5,879 bases of DNA from Bacillota bacterium. GTDB lineage: Bacteria; Bacillota; Clostridia; Oscillospirales; Acutalibacteraceae. Location: the NCBI GenBank assembly GCA_023415895.1, contig JAEZJA010000246.1, positions 1 through 5,879 of the forward strand, in the 5' to 3' direction. This document shows, one piece after another, positions 5,184 to 5,879 of the stretch (position 1 is the first letter of the stretch; each line of letters opens with the position of its first letter). The position numbers and the translations under genes are program-made. The notes beneath the pieces are model-generated. The model ran no database searches and was not told where the DNA came from. It worked only from the letters and a program-made list of their open reading frames with translations.

Positions 5184-5879
5184 TCATTCGTAGTCCGAAC
5201 GCACAGCCGGTGTAAACTCGATCCCCTGTGACCCAGCCACCAGCTTCATACAGCTGTATTCGTCCACAACATTCAGTTTATGCGGCCCAATCTGAACTCT
5301 GACGCCGGGATACAGGCGGCTGGAGGCCACCACACAATATTCCGATAGCTCGGCGTCCTGCTGCTGCAGAAGGCTGATTTGATGCTGAAGTTCCTTGATG
5401 GACGTGGACAGTTCTTCCCTCTTGGCAACAGCCGTTTTTAAAATGCTGTTGACCATTGCCGGGCTGAGGCGGGATTCCCCTTTCTGGCTTTCTTCAAAAT
5501 TATGAATTTTTTGTTGGATTTCGCAGAGAGCCGCCTCCTGCTCATCAATTTTCTTCTGCAATTCGTCTTGCGACTGCGCACCTTGTGCAGAGGTGAAAAT
5601 CGTATGGATAGCAGATGAGTCCAGTATGACCTCGGTTTTGGTATGGCCTTCATTGCCAACGCTCTTGGCGATGACTCTTCGTGCCACGTAAGAGCGACCG
5701 CCAATCAACTGTGCGCGTCTGCCCCTGAGGACTAAGTTCCCCTCACATTCGACACGGCAGTTCATCAGCACATCGGCACACACATCCCCCTGAGCAACCA
5801 CATCGGCATTTTCAATATAGTTGGCCACAATGTTGCCGCCCGCTCTGAGCACGCCATGCCCCATGCCGTTCATACCGTT
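5184..5879 (-). CDS. fapA: FapA/DUF342 family protein, C-terminal part (N-terminus outside window)
   Basis: C-terminal 231 residues of a FapA-type (DUF342, flagellar assembly protein A) protein; the frame is open to the right edge, with N-G codons before the first visible Met, so that Met is not the start. The first ~85 residues are repetitive, Gly- and Val-rich strands typical of the family's beta-helix: GMGHGVLRAGGN, YIENADV, an ECEGNLVLRG repeat, LIGGRSYVARRVIAKSVG, and HTKTEVIL. About residues 95-180 are rich in Gln, Glu and Lys with heptad-like spacing and should form a coiled coil. A short beta-rich end (about 185-231, with YPGVRVQIG) closes the protein. FapA is found in motility and chemotaxis operons of Firmicutes, but its molecular role is poorly defined. 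It is followed by cheC with a 47-base gap, in one apparent operon with cheD. Confidence 0.88.
   Translation of the reverse strand, partial: NGMNGMGHGVLRAGGNIVANYIENADVVAQGDVCADVLMNCRVECEGNLVLRGRRAQLIGGRSYVARRVIAKSVGNEGHTKTEVILDSSAIHTIFTSAQGAQSQDELQKKIDEQEAALCEIQQKIHNFEESQKGESRLSPAMVNSILKTAVAKREELSTSIKELQHQISLLQQQDAELSEYCVVASSRLYPGVRVQIGPHKLNVVDEYSCMKLVAGSQGIEFTPAVRSDYE

Noticed and set aside
5438..5704. Minus-strand 88-codon frame within fapA
   Set aside because: It overlaps the FapA coiled-coil region in another frame, and its basic, Ser-rich product looks like a shadow translation.

Overview
The window looks like chromosomal DNA from a flagellated, chemotactic Gram-positive of the Clostridia, possibly an Oscillospirales/Ruminococcaceae-like lineage. 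The reasons are: a fapA-cheC-cheD run (CheC and CheD are typical of Firmicutes, Thermotogae and archaea), a DUF4474 protein (a family I associate with Clostridia), strong GGAGG-type ribosome binding sites, and moderate rather than low GC. The taxonomic placement is an inference from gene content only.

Layout. Bases 1-1310 (minus strand) hold an ammonium transporter, Amt, cut at its C-terminus by the left edge. Upstream of it, in the same direction (1392-1700), is a small two-helix membrane protein I cannot assign to a family. A 333-base intergenic region (1701-2033) follows. It contains a near-consensus sigma-A promoter reading leftwards and, downstream of it, three consecutive hairpins in what would be a ~177-nt leader of the small gene and possibly of amt. 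Bases 2034-3050 (plus) encode a membrane-anchored DUF4474 protein ending in a strong intrinsic terminator. Bases 3135-4037 (plus) encode a calcineurin-type metallophosphoesterase. Its stop codon overlaps the stop codon of cheD on the other strand. Bases 4034-5879 (minus) are the distal end of a motility/chemotaxis operon: fapA (cut at its N-terminus by the right edge), cheC and cheD, with cheC and cheD sharing an ATGA overlap.

Function. There are three unrelated blocks. The first is ammonium uptake, possibly with a structured RNA leader and a small accessory membrane protein. The second is a pair of same-strand genes of unknown cellular role (DUF4474 and a phosphoesterase), separated by a terminator. 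The third is chemotaxis adaptation: CheC removes phosphate from CheY-P, and CheD deamidates receptors and binds CheC; both have intact active-site residues.

I did not find a clearly novel system such as a defence island, CRISPR array or mobile element. The least explained part is the 1701-1912 leader region with the small membrane protein next to amt. The second most interesting is the tail-to-tail overlap at 4034-4037, which has no visible terminator for either transcript.
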